From an uncultured Desulfomicrobium sp. (GTDB lineage Bacteria; Desulfobacterota; Desulfovibrionia; Desulfovibrionales; Desulfomicrobiaceae), in the NCBI GenBank assembly GCA_937872685.1, contig CALMTS010000224.1:1-47973 (forward strand): a stretch of DNA of 47,973 nt. The letters run 5' to 3'. Below the pieces are notes generated by a model. The model had not been told where the DNA came from. It saw nothing but the letters and a program-made list of their open reading frames with translations, and searched no databases. Below are positions 1 through 7,273 of this stretch, one piece after another. A program made the position numbers and the translations under genes. Within the stretch, counting starts at the first letter, position 1; every line of letters begins with the position of its first letter.

Positions 1-662
1 ACGGACTCCGTGACCATGGGGTCGCGGTGGACCACCCCCAGCAGGCTGATGGGCAGTTCCAGGAATCGTTCGCAGGCTTGGGAGAGGCGGCTGAAGGCGC
101 TTTTGGCTTCCTTGTCCGACTCGGCCATGTTGACGATGATCTGGAAGTTGCGGACCTGGTGCTGGGTGCACAGCACCTTGATCAGGGCGTAGCTGTCCGT
201 CAGCGACGTGGGCTCGGGGGTGATGACCACGATGCGTTCCTGCGGCATGGCGGCAAACGACAGCACCGTCGGGCTGATGCCGGCCCCGAGGTCGAGAATC
301 AGGTAGTCGTACTGTCTGAAAAGGGCGTCGAGCTTGTGCAGGAGCATGCTCTGCACGTCTTCGTCCAGTTCGACCAGCTCCGCCACGCCCGAGGCCGACG
401 GCAGGAAGACGAAACCTTCCTTGGCCAGGGGCACCACGACGTTTTCGGCCGAGGCGTCGCCGAGCAGGTCCTGCAGGTTTTTTTCCGGGGACAGGCCCAG
501 AAGGACGTCGAGGTTGGCCAGGCCCAGGTCGGCATCCAGAAGGACGAGCGTCTGCCCGAGTTCGTGCAGCGCGAAGCCCAGGTTCAGGGCCAGGTTGGTC
601 TTGCCAACCCCGCCTTTGCCGCTGGCCACCGATATGCTCAGAGTCTTGTTTGGTTCGGTCAT
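1..662 (-). CDS. flhG: FlhG/YlxH-type MinD-like ATPase (partial, C-terminus off the left edge)
   Basis: Reading the minus strand from an ATG at 662 gives MTEPNKTLSISVASGKGGVG and on, with a deviant Walker A motif (SGKGGVGKT, residues 14-22) and a following LLDADLGLANLDVLLG segment, as in MinD/ParA ATPases. The LGLANLDVLLGL signature and the lack of a MinD-like lead-in favour FlhG (FleN/YlxH), the cytoplasmic ATPase that limits flagellar number with FlhF. No stop is reached before base 1, so about 220 residues are present and the C-terminus is missing. The ATG lies one base after the stop of the diguanylate cyclase gene, so the two are almost certainly co-translated. A generic ParA/MinD protein is the alternative; flhF or fliA next door, outside the window, would settle it. 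Confidence 0.85.
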   Translation of the reverse strand, partial: MTEPNKTLSISVASGKGGVGKTNLALNLGFALHELGQTLVLLDADLGLANLDVLLGLSPEKNLQDLLGDASAENVVVPLAKEGFVFLPSASGVAELVELDEDVQSMLLHKLDALFRQYDYLILDLGAGISPTVLSFAAMPQERIVVITPEPTSLTDSYALIKVLCTQHQVRNFQIIVNMAESDKEAKSAFSRLSQACERFLELPISLLGVVHRDPMVTES

Positions 663-663
663 G

Positions 664-1518
664 TCAGTCCTTGTCCTGTTCCGCGGGGGAGGACGGAGCG
701 AAGAAAGAGGAAAAAAGGAATCGTTTTTCGTTCTGGTGGACCAGGGACCGGTCCTCGCCGTGGGCGAGGTCCAGGAGCGGGGCGGCTTCGATGCGGTTCT
801 TGCCCGCCCGCTTGGCGCGGTACATGGCCTGGTCCGCCTCCTCCATGAGCAGGTTGGCGTCGGGGACCTTCTTGCCGCGGTAGCTCGCCACACCCATGGA
901 CATGGTCACGGAGAACGTTGCGTCGCCGCACGTGATCTCGGTCGCCAGCAGCGCGGCCTGAATCCGCTCCAGAAGCTTCTGGGCCCGCACCTGGCCCGTG
1001 CCGGGGAGAAGGATGGCGAATTCCTCTCCGCCGATGCGGGCCGCCGTGTCGATCATGCGCGTCTCGGCCAGCAGGAGAGCGGAGACGGCCTTCAGGACCG
1101 TGTCCCCGCAGGGGTGGCCGTGGGTGTCGTTGACGGCCTTGAAGTCGTCGAGATCCATGACGCACAGGGTCAGGGGGATCTTGAAGCGCCCGGACCGCTC
1201 CACCTCCAGCGCCATGACCTGGTCGAAGCCCCTGCGGTTGGCCAGCCCGGTCAGCGGGTCCTGCCCCTGCAGCAGCGTCAGGTCGTCGATATGGCGCTTG
1301 AGTTCCGTAAGGGCTGGATACTTTTCTTCATGCAGGGGCAGCACGAACCAGTTTTCCAGCTTGTTTCGGCGGAGCACCTGGGGCCAGGACGGGTTGGATT
1401 GGATCAGGCGGATCAGGGCCGAAACATCCGCTCCCGTCGCGTTCAACAGGATTTCGCGCTCAAGAGTCTCCAACTCGACCAGCAGGGCTTCGTCCGAAGG
1501 CAGATCAGGCTTTGGCAT
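664..1518 (-). CDS. GGDEF-domain diguanylate cyclase
   Basis: A 284-residue soluble protein. Residues 1-80 form a helical region of no recognised family with no membrane segment. The GGDEF domain begins at DPLTGLANRR (87-96). The active site is GGEEF (163-167), and RMID (154-157) sits five residues before it, which matches the RxxD product-inhibition site of this family. It is therefore expected to make c-di-GMP from two GTP and to be feedback inhibited. I chose ATG 1518 rather than the longer in-frame start at 1581, because the extra 21 residues merely read the prfB 3' end in another frame. The start overlaps the prfB stop by 14 bases and flhG follows after one base, so this is an operon member between release factor 2 and the flagellar-number ATPase. 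A PilZ protein is encoded at 5018-6064. Confidence 0.9.
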   Translation of the reverse strand: MPKPDLPSDEALLVELETLEREILLNATGADVSALIRLIQSNPSWPQVLRRNKLENWFVLPLHEEKYPALTELKRHIDDLTLLQGQDPLTGLANRRGFDQVMALEVERSGRFKIPLTLCVMDLDDFKAVNDTHGHPCGDTVLKAVSALLLAETRMIDTAARIGGEEFAILLPGTGQVRAQKLLERIQAALLATEITCGDATFSVTMSMGVASYRGKKVPDANLLMEEADQAMYRAKRAGKNRIEAAPLLDLAHGEDRSLVHQNEKRFLFSSFFAPSSPAEQDKD

Positions 1519-2615
1519 GCAGGTGGAGAAGGAAGTTGTGGATGAAGGCGTCGATGTTGCCGTCAAGCACCGCGTCGACATTGCTCGTCTCCGTGCCCGT
1601 GCGGTGGTCCTTGACCAGCCGGTAGGGCTGCAGGGTGTATGTCCGGATCTGGGAGCCGAAGGCTATGGCGCCCTTGGCCATGTACTCGGCCTGGCGCTCA
1701 TTGGCGATCTTCTGCAATTCCAGTTCGTAGAGGCGGGCCTTCAGGACCTTCATGGCCGCCTCCTTGTTCTTGTGCTGCGATTTTTCGTTCTGGCACTGGG
1801 CCACCAGCCCCGTGGGGATGTGCGTGATGCGCACGGCCGAGTCCGTGGTGTTGACGGACTGGCCCCCGGGGCCGCTGGAACGGAAGATGTCCACGCGGAT
1901 GTCCTCGTCGCGGACCTCGATCTCGATGTCCTGGCCCGCATCGGGGTAGACGTCCACCGAGGCGAAGGAGGTGTGCCGGCGTCCGCTGGAGTCGAAGGGG
2001 GAGATGCGGATCAGGCGGTGCGTCCCCTTCTCGCCCTTGAGCTGGCCGTAGGCGTAGGGCCCGTGGATGTGCAGGGTCACGCTCTTCACCCCGGCCTCGT
2101 CGCCGGGCAGCAGGTCCAGGAGTTCGACCTTGAACCCGCTGCGCTCGGAGAAGCGGCGGTACATGCGCAGGAGCATCTCGGCCCAGTCCTGGGATTCGGT
2201 GCCGCCCGCGCCGGGGTGGATCTCGAGGATGGCCTCGGCCACATCCTCGGGATCGCTCAGCAGGGTCCGCATCTGCGCCGCCTCAAGCTTCGTTTCCATC
2301 TCGACCAGGGCGTCGTCCAGGGCCTGGAGCATCTCTTCGCTCTGCTCGGAGGCCGCCATCTCGACCCATTCCCGGGAATTGTCCCGTGAGCGGGCCAGGC
2401 CTTCCCATTCCTCCACCCGGCCTTCGAGCTGGGTCTTCTCCTGCAGGACCGGGGTCAGCAGGTCCGGTTTGTCCCAGACACCGGGAGAGGAGAGCTGTTT
2501 TTCGATTTCAGCCAGTCGTTCCTTGTGGCCACGAAGGTCAAAGACGCCTCCAGAAGTCGTTGAAACGTTCATCCAATTGGGCGGCCCTGGCCTTGAGTTC
2601 CGAATATTGCAACAT
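1505..2615 (-). CDS. prfB: Peptide chain release factor 2, with programmed +1 frameshift
   Basis: RF2 terminates translation at UGA and UAA. The protein is read in two frames. Frame 1 starts at ATG 2615 and gives 25 codons (MLQYSELKARAAQLDERFND, then FWRRL) before an in-frame TGA at 2540-2538. Shifting +1 at CTT TGA C continues as DLRGHKERLAEIEKQ to the stop at 1505, giving about 369 residues, against 365 in E. coli. The stop-codon anticodon-mimic SPF (in RISPFDSSGRRHTSF) and the catalytic GGQ (in SSGPGGQSVN) are both present. A Shine-Dalgarno-like TGGAGG (2552-2547) sits three bases before CTT, as in the classical autoregulatory site. An ATG at 2659 also opens the long frame but would add residues unlike RF2, so I reject it. 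lnt ends 13 bases upstream. Confidence 0.96.
2538..2552 (-). promoter_or_regulatory. RF2 +1 frameshift site (TGGAGG CGT CTT TGA C)
   Basis: Reading the minus strand, TGGAGG at 2552-2547, CGT, the slippery CTT at 2543-2541 and TGA at 2540-2538 followed by C reproduce the known prfB recoding signal. The internal Shine-Dalgarno-like element is three bases from CTT and the stop is codon 26. In the known system low RF2 lets the ribosome slip past UGA, so RF2 level feeds back on its own synthesis. Confidence 0.93.
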
Positions 2616-2628
2616 GGTGTGTGTCCGA

Positions 2629-4194
2629 TCAGTGTTGTTTCCTGCCCCACTTCAGCCAAGCCAGCGTCAGCAGGAGCAGGCCCAGGAGGGGGTAGGTCGT
2701 GTGAATCAAAAACATATGGTCATGGTAAAAGGTCGTCTCTGTCAAGAGCGGCACGGACCCGTCGTGCACGATCTGCGTGGTGAACAGTTCCGAGGCAGCG
2801 GTCAGGCTCCCGTCGGGTTCGATGAATACGCTCACGCCCGTGTTGGTTGCCCGGATGATGGCCCGGTTCTGTTCCACGGCGCGGATGACGGCAAGGTGAA
2901 GATGCTGCCGCGGGGCCGAAGAGCGGCCGAACCAGGCGTCGTTACTGATGTTGACCAGCACGTTGGCGCCCGCCTCGACCCTGTTCTGGGCCAGTTCGGG
3001 GAAGATGGCCTCGTAGCAGATGAGCAACCCCATGGCCAACGGCCCCGTGACCAGGGGCGCGGTGTTGAGGCCGGGGCGGAATTCGAACTGTCCCGGCACC
3101 AGCTTGGTGATGAAAGGCAGCCATTCGCCCAGCGGCACGTATTCCCCGAAGGGCACGAGATGTTCCTTGTCGTACCAGGAGACGGTGTCGCCCTTGGCGT
3201 TCAGCAGGTAGGCGCGGTTGTGGAGCACGTACTGGGGCGCCCCCGGCTCCGCGGGCACGGAGTAGGCCGGGGCGCCGGCCAGCAGGGGCACGGCCGTGCG
3301 CTCGACTGCGGCGCGGACTGCGGCCGAAAATTCCGACGGGTCCTGGAAATAGAAGGGCATGGCCGTCTCGGGCCAGACCACGAGGTCCGGGGCGTGCTGT
3401 TCCGCCGCCTGTTGCGAGAGCTTCACGTAGGTTGACAGGATCGAAGCCTGTAGGGACTCGTCCCATTTGAGGCCCTGGTCGATGTTGCCCTGGATCAGGC
3501 TCACGGATGCGGTGCCGACGGGAGCCGCCGGGCTGCGCAGGAGTCCCGGCAACAGACAGAGGATGGCCAGGGGCAAGGCGACCAGGCGCGATCGCCCGCG
3601 GCTCGCGGCCAGGGCATGGCCCATGGCCGCGATCAGGCCCGAAAGCCCGAAGCCGCCGATCCAGGCCGCCAGACCCAGGCCCGCCGGCCACGGCGCGAGG
3701 GCTGAGGCCAGGGTCAACCAGGGAAAACCCGTCAGAAGGTGGTTGCGCGCCAGTTCGAGCCCGGCCCACAGCAGTCCGCCGATGAGCATGGCCAGCGGCG
3801 TGTGGAGCCGCGGGCGCACCATGCGCATCGCGGCGCAGAAGGCCCCGGCGTAGGCGGCCGGCACCATGCCCACCAGAACCGGGCAGGGCAGGGCCAGGGC
3901 CCAGGGGAGCCCCCCGTGGTCATGCACCGGGATGGCCAGCCAGTACAGGCTGGCTGCATACCCGGGCAGGGTCGTCAGAAGGCCCGCGCGGAAGGCGTGG
4001 CCGATGCTGCGGGCCCGTGATGCGGTGATGATCAGGGCCGCGGGCAGCAGCAGGACGGCCGGAGGGAAATGCAGCAGGGGGTTGGCGAAGCCGAACCAGG
4101 CCCCGATGAGGGCCAGGCCCATGGGGCCCAAGCGCAGCAGGAGGGAATCAGGCTGTCGGTCTGGAGACGAGAACCCACTGGATCTGTTTGACAT
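2629..4194 (-). CDS. lnt: Apolipoprotein N-acyltransferase
   Basis: Lnt adds the third acyl chain to the N-terminal cysteine of lipoproteins at the periplasmic face of the inner membrane. The 521-residue protein has several membrane helices in residues 25-220, then a nitrilase-fold domain. The catalytic triad is visible: E276 in WPETAMPF, K343 in YDKEHLVPFGEY and C393 in LICYEAIFPE. A last hydrophobic helix lies near residues 498-513. The ATG at 4194 has an AAGGA sequence 5 bases upstream and overlaps the end of the CBS-domain gene by 47 bases. The next in-frame ATG, at 4122, has no clear ribosome site. The order ybeX-lnt is the same as in enterobacteria. Confidence 0.95.
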   Translation of the reverse strand: MSNRSSGFSSPDRQPDSLLLRLGPMGLALIGAWFGFANPLLHFPPAVLLLPAALIITASRARSIGHAFRAGLLTTLPGYAASLYWLAIPVHDHGGLPWALALPCPVLVGMVPAAYAGAFCAAMRMVRPRLHTPLAMLIGGLLWAGLELARNHLLTGFPWLTLASALAPWPAGLGLAAWIGGFGLSGLIAAMGHALAASRGRSRLVALPLAILCLLPGLLRSPAAPVGTASVSLIQGNIDQGLKWDESLQASILSTYVKLSQQAAEQHAPDLVVWPETAMPFYFQDPSEFSAAVRAAVERTAVPLLAGAPAYSVPAEPGAPQYVLHNRAYLLNAKGDTVSWYDKEHLVPFGEYVPLGEWLPFITKLVPGQFEFRPGLNTAPLVTGPLAMGLLICYEAIFPELAQNRVEAGANVLVNISNDAWFGRSSAPRQHLHLAVIRAVEQNRAIIRATNTGVSVFIEPDGSLTAASELFTTQIVHDGSVPLLTETTFYHDHMFLIHTTYPLLGLLLLTLAWLKWGRKQH

Positions 4195-4966
4195 CGGCTT
4201 CCTTGATCAGAAACGTGTGACCCTGCAGCTCCAGGGATTCGCCGGCCTCGGGCACGCGGCCGAGCTGTTCGCTGATGTACCCGCCCACGGTCTCGACCTG
4301 TTCGGAGTCCAGCCGGATGCCGCACTCCTCGAAGAGGTCCTCGAGGCTGGTCCGCCCGGAGACGAGGAAAGACCCGTCCTCCACAGGCTGGATTTCTTCG
4401 GGGCGGATGGGGTCGTATTCGTCCTCGATGTCGCCGACGATCTCTTCCAGGACGTCCTCCAGCGTGAGCAGGCCGGCCGTTCCGCCGTATTCGTCCAGGA
4501 CGATGGCCATGTGCTGCTTGTTGGTCTGGAAGTCCAGCAGGATGTTTTTGACGTTCTTGGTTTCCGGAATGAAGTAGGGAGTGCGCAGGACCGCGTTCAG
4601 GTCCTTGGGCGCCTCGTCGCCGACGAAGAACCGCAGGAGCTCCTTGCAGTGCAGGATGCCCACGATCTGGTCCTTGGTCTCCTTGTAGACGGGCATGCGC
4701 GAATGACCGCTTTCAAAGAATTTCTTGGCGACGTCGGTGATCGTCTCTTCAATTTCCGCGCAGACGATGTCCGTGCGGGGGATCATGATTTCGTATGCCT
4801 GTTTGTCATCGAGCTGCAGCACATTCAGCAGCATGGACATTTCGTCGTTCTGCAGTTCGCCGTCGTTCTTGGCTTCCTGGATCGCTTCTTCCAGATGGCA
4901 TTCGCCCCTGCGCGAGAAGAAGCGCCTGAGTGTGTTCCAAAGTCGACTGTCCGGGCCCTCATCCAT
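4148..4966 (-). CDS. ybeX: CBS-pair / CorC_HlyC-domain protein (YbeX/CorC type)
   Basis: A 272-residue soluble protein. The N-terminal helical stretch is followed by a tandem CBS pair (about residues 60-185, with MIPRTDIVCAEIEETI and HMAIVLDEYGGTAGLLTLED) and a C-terminal CorC_HlyC domain (about 190-270, with VSGRTSLEDLFEECGI). The DUF21 membrane domain found in longer hemolysin-C family members is absent, which fits the short YbeX/CorC form. Its role in Mg2+/Co2+ efflux and ribosome metabolism is only partly settled in model bacteria. The gene heads the run ybeX-lnt-prfB-cyclase-flhG. It starts 51 bases after the PilZ gene ends, so it could have its own promoter or be read from the PilZ gene. 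Confidence 0.9.
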   Translation of the reverse strand: MDEGPDSRLWNTLRRFFSRRGECHLEEAIQEAKNDGELQNDEMSMLLNVLQLDDKQAYEIMIPRTDIVCAEIEETITDVAKKFFESGHSRMPVYKETKDQIVGILHCKELLRFFVGDEAPKDLNAVLRTPYFIPETKNVKNILLDFQTNKQHMAIVLDEYGGTAGLLTLEDVLEEIVGDIEDEYDPIRPEEIQPVEDGSFLVSGRTSLEDLFEECGIRLDSEQVETVGGYISEQLGRVPEAGESLELQGHTFLIKEADVKQIQWVLVSRPTA

Positions 4967-5017
4967 AAATACGCAGTCCTCCCAAAAGTGGGTTTAAAAA
5001 TGAAAAACGTTTGGCCT

Positions 5018-6064
5018 CTAAACGATTTCGCGTTCCCGGTAAAGCTCCAGATGGCGCTTGAAAACCCAGGTGACCAGCTCGTCGATGCCATGTTCCGGTT
5101 CGATCTTGATCCAGTCGATGGTCTCGGCGCCGTCGGATGAACAGCACTCCACGAACTCATAGCCGAGCATGAGCTGGTTGTTGTCAAAATCCTGGGCCTT
5201 GGTGCGCAGGCGTGCGGCCAGGAAGTACGGGGGGATGACCATGCCTTCCAGGGGTTCGAGTTCCAGGCGCATGAACAGGACCGGGTGCTTGACCACGAAA
5301 TCGTCCAGCCCGTCGTAACGCGCCGGATCGAAAGCCAGCTTTATGCCGCCGCCCGAGAGGTCCAGGACGCGCAGGGCCGCCGTGTCCTCGCGGGAGTACA
5401 CGGCCAGGGGCGCAGGCCATTTCTGGGGATCGGGCTCGAAATGGAAGGTGCCGTCCTCGGCCGCCGGCCAGACCCGGAAGTCCTTGATGTCGCGAGAGGG
5501 GAGTTCCAGACGCAGGTGCCTGCGCTTTTGACCCAGTTCGACTTTGGCGGGGATGTCCAGGGTCAGATAGTGAATGTCCCCCTGCTTCCGTACGGCGTTC
5601 ACCGCCGAGACGAAGGTATAGAAGTACGGGGCCTTGTGTTCGCGCGGGACGCGGAAATAGCAGGCCATGAGCTTGCCGATCCAGCTTTCCGAGGGGTTGA
5701 CCCCCAAGGGCATCTCCAGCGTGACCCCAGACGGGGCGAGCTCGTGGAGGGTGCAGGAAATGGTCTGGCGGGACGTGGCGATGGGGTGGAAGCTCACATC
5801 CATGCGGCTTCGCTTGAGCTGGGCCTGGTCGAGGATGGCGGAGATCTCACGGGGTACTGTGGTTGAGCCCGAGTGCCCCCGGCCCTGATTTCCAGCTTTG
5901 AAGCGCCTCCATGCGGCGTAGCCCAGGACGACGGCCGCGACGAGTCCGGCCGTGGTCATGAGGAGGCTGCCCTCGGGCTGGTGCCCGCCGGGTTCCATGG
6001 CGTTCATGGAAATCTGCCGGAACAGGCCGTCCGTGGATGCCTGGAAGGAATGTATGTCGATCAT
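5018..6064 (-). CDS. PilZ-domain c-di-GMP receptor with one membrane helix
   Basis: The product is about 348 residues. A hydrophobic segment near residues 36-51 (MTTAGLVAAVVLGYAAW) should anchor it in the inner membrane. A middle region resembles the YcgR N-terminal fold. A PilZ domain follows, with the c-di-GMP-binding motifs RRHLR (RxxxR) and DLSGGG ([D/N]xSxxG) both intact. PilZ proteins change flagellar or exopolysaccharide output when c-di-GMP binds. The start is uncertain: ATG 6064 (MIDIHSFQAS) is used here, but an in-frame ATG at 6118 would add 18 basic residues and neither has a strong ribosome site. A c-di-GMP synthase (664-1518) lies in the next operon downstream on the same strand. 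Confidence 0.85.
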   Translation of the reverse strand: MIDIHSFQASTDGLFRQISMNAMEPGGHQPEGSLLMTTAGLVAAVVLGYAAWRRFKAGNQGRGHSGSTTVPREISAILDQAQLKRSRMDVSFHPIATSRQTISCTLHELAPSGVTLEMPLGVNPSESWIGKLMACYFRVPREHKAPYFYTFVSAVNAVRKQGDIHYLTLDIPAKVELGQKRRHLRLELPSRDIKDFRVWPAAEDGTFHFEPDPQKWPAPLAVYSREDTAALRVLDLSGGGIKLAFDPARYDGLDDFVVKHPVLFMRLELEPLEGMVIPPYFLAARLRTKAQDFDNNQLMLGYEFVECCSSDGAETIDWIKIEPEHGIDELVTWVFKRHLELYREREIV

Positions 6065-6199
6065 CGTTTCGCGCTCGTTGGAGGTTGTGCGGGCTGCGTG
6101 CGCGGCCGGCCGCCGCAAGACGCTTCCCCATCGTCTACATCAAGGTTGTTCAAAGCGGAAGGGGCCTTCTGGCGCGCTTCCATGCCGCGGGCCAATGCT

Positions 6200-7060
6200 T
6201 CAGAGCAGGGCGGGCATGGGGCCGGGGCCATTGCGGTCCAGCACCCCGCACTGCAGCAGTTCATCGAGTTCGGCCAGCAGCGCGTCCCTGTCCCTGGGGA
6301 GCCGGCCCGCCAGGGGCAGGACGTTGGAGCCGTGGTCGGCGCGGAAGACAGTGCGTCGCAGGTCGAGGCCCGCAAGCATGTCGCGGGCCTCGCGCACAGC
6401 CTCTTCCTCGGTCAGTTGAAGGAAGCGCGCTTCGGCGATGCGCCGCCACAGGGGGGTGCCCGGCACCGGGATGAGGCGCAGGAAGGACAGCAGGTCGGGC
6501 TGCATGGCGTTCAGCGCCGCTGCGGTCTCCCGCACGTGAACGCGGGACAGGCCCTTGCCGCCGATGCCGATGAGAACCATCACCGATACCGTCATCCCCG
6601 CTTCCCGTGCGCGGCGGCAGCCGTTGACCATGCCGTCCGCGGTTCCGGCCTTGCCCATGTTCCGCAGCACCTCTTCGGAGCCGCTCTCCAGACCGAGATA
6701 GAGGGTGCGCAGGCCGGCGCGGCGAAGCACGGCCAGTTCGGCGTCCGTCCTGGCGGCCAGGGCCTGCCCCGAGGCGTAGCAGTTGACCCGCGAGAGCCGG
6801 GGGAACGCCTGGCGCAGCTTCTCCAGAATGGCGGAGAGGACGGCCTCGGGCATGGCCAGGACATCGCCGTCGGCCAGGAAGACGCGTCTGGCCCCGGGTT
6901 GGGCGGCGCTGGCCGCGGATATGGCCCGGTCGATTTCATCCATGCCGTGTTCGCGGTAGGGCACGCCCCGGTACATGGCGCAGAAGGCGCAGGAGTTGTG
7001 AGGGCAGCCGTCGGCCACGCGGATGAGGACGCTGCCTGCTTCTGCGGGCGGCCGGAACAT
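6200..7060 (-). CDS. Radical SAM protein with CX4CX2C cluster motif
   Basis: The 286-residue product begins MFRPPAEAGSVLIRVADGCP. The [4Fe-4S]-binding cysteines are C19, C24 and C27 (CPHNSCAFC), so the spacing is CX4CX2C rather than the usual CX3CX2C. An Elp3/B12-type radical SAM core follows, with LYLGLESGSEEVLRNMGK and LIGIGG typical of the family. The substrate is unknown. I chose ATG 7060 because related proteins start shortly before the cysteines. A TTG at 7147 extends the frame by 29 poorly conserved-looking residues and is the alternative. Neither start has a clear ribosome site; the good one nearby (AGAAGGA) belongs to a 17-codon ORF at 7127-7074. Confidence 0.82.
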   Translation of the reverse strand: MFRPPAEAGSVLIRVADGCPHNSCAFCAMYRGVPYREHGMDEIDRAISAASAAQPGARRVFLADGDVLAMPEAVLSAILEKLRQAFPRLSRVNCYASGQALAARTDAELAVLRRAGLRTLYLGLESGSEEVLRNMGKAGTADGMVNGCRRAREAGMTVSVMVLIGIGGKGLSRVHVRETAAALNAMQPDLLSFLRLIPVPGTPLWRRIAEARFLQLTEEEAVREARDMLAGLDLRRTVFRADHGSNVLPLAGRLPRDRDALLAELDELLQCGVLDRNGPGPMPALL

Positions 7061-7073
7061 GGTGTGGCCGGAT

Positions 7074-7127
7074 TCAGCCACGGCTGTCGCGGCCGTCGGG
7101 GGCCGGGAGGGTCGTAGAGGAGGGCAT
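7074..7127 (-). other. Possible 17-codon upstream ORF before the radical SAM gene
   Basis: ATG at 7127 is preceded by AGAAGGA with an 8-base spacer, a better ribosome site than either candidate start of the radical SAM gene. It encodes MPSSTTLPAPDGRDSRG and stops 13 bases before ATG 7060, close enough for translational coupling. It may be a leader peptide that feeds ribosomes to the main gene, or chance. Nothing in the peptide suggests a function. Confidence 0.3.
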
Positions 7128-7273
7128 GGATCGATTCCTTCTGACAAGGGCGCGGGACGAGAGACCCGCAGGGTCAGTTTGTGCTAGCGGTTCGCATTTT
7201 CTTTGACAAGTTCCGGGATGGACGGGTTTCCCGCTTTTGCCATCAGTGGCCTGTGCTGTTAAGGCTGTCCGTC

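Noticed and set aside
2540-2659. prfB as a frameshifted pseudogene, or with a start at 2659
   Set aside because: The slippery site, the internal ribosome-like element and the codon-26 stop are those of functional RF2 recoding.
7203-7231. TTGACA at 7203-7208 as a promoter for the DUF2868 gene
   Set aside because: No acceptable -10 appears at 16 to 18 bases, so only the -35 fits.
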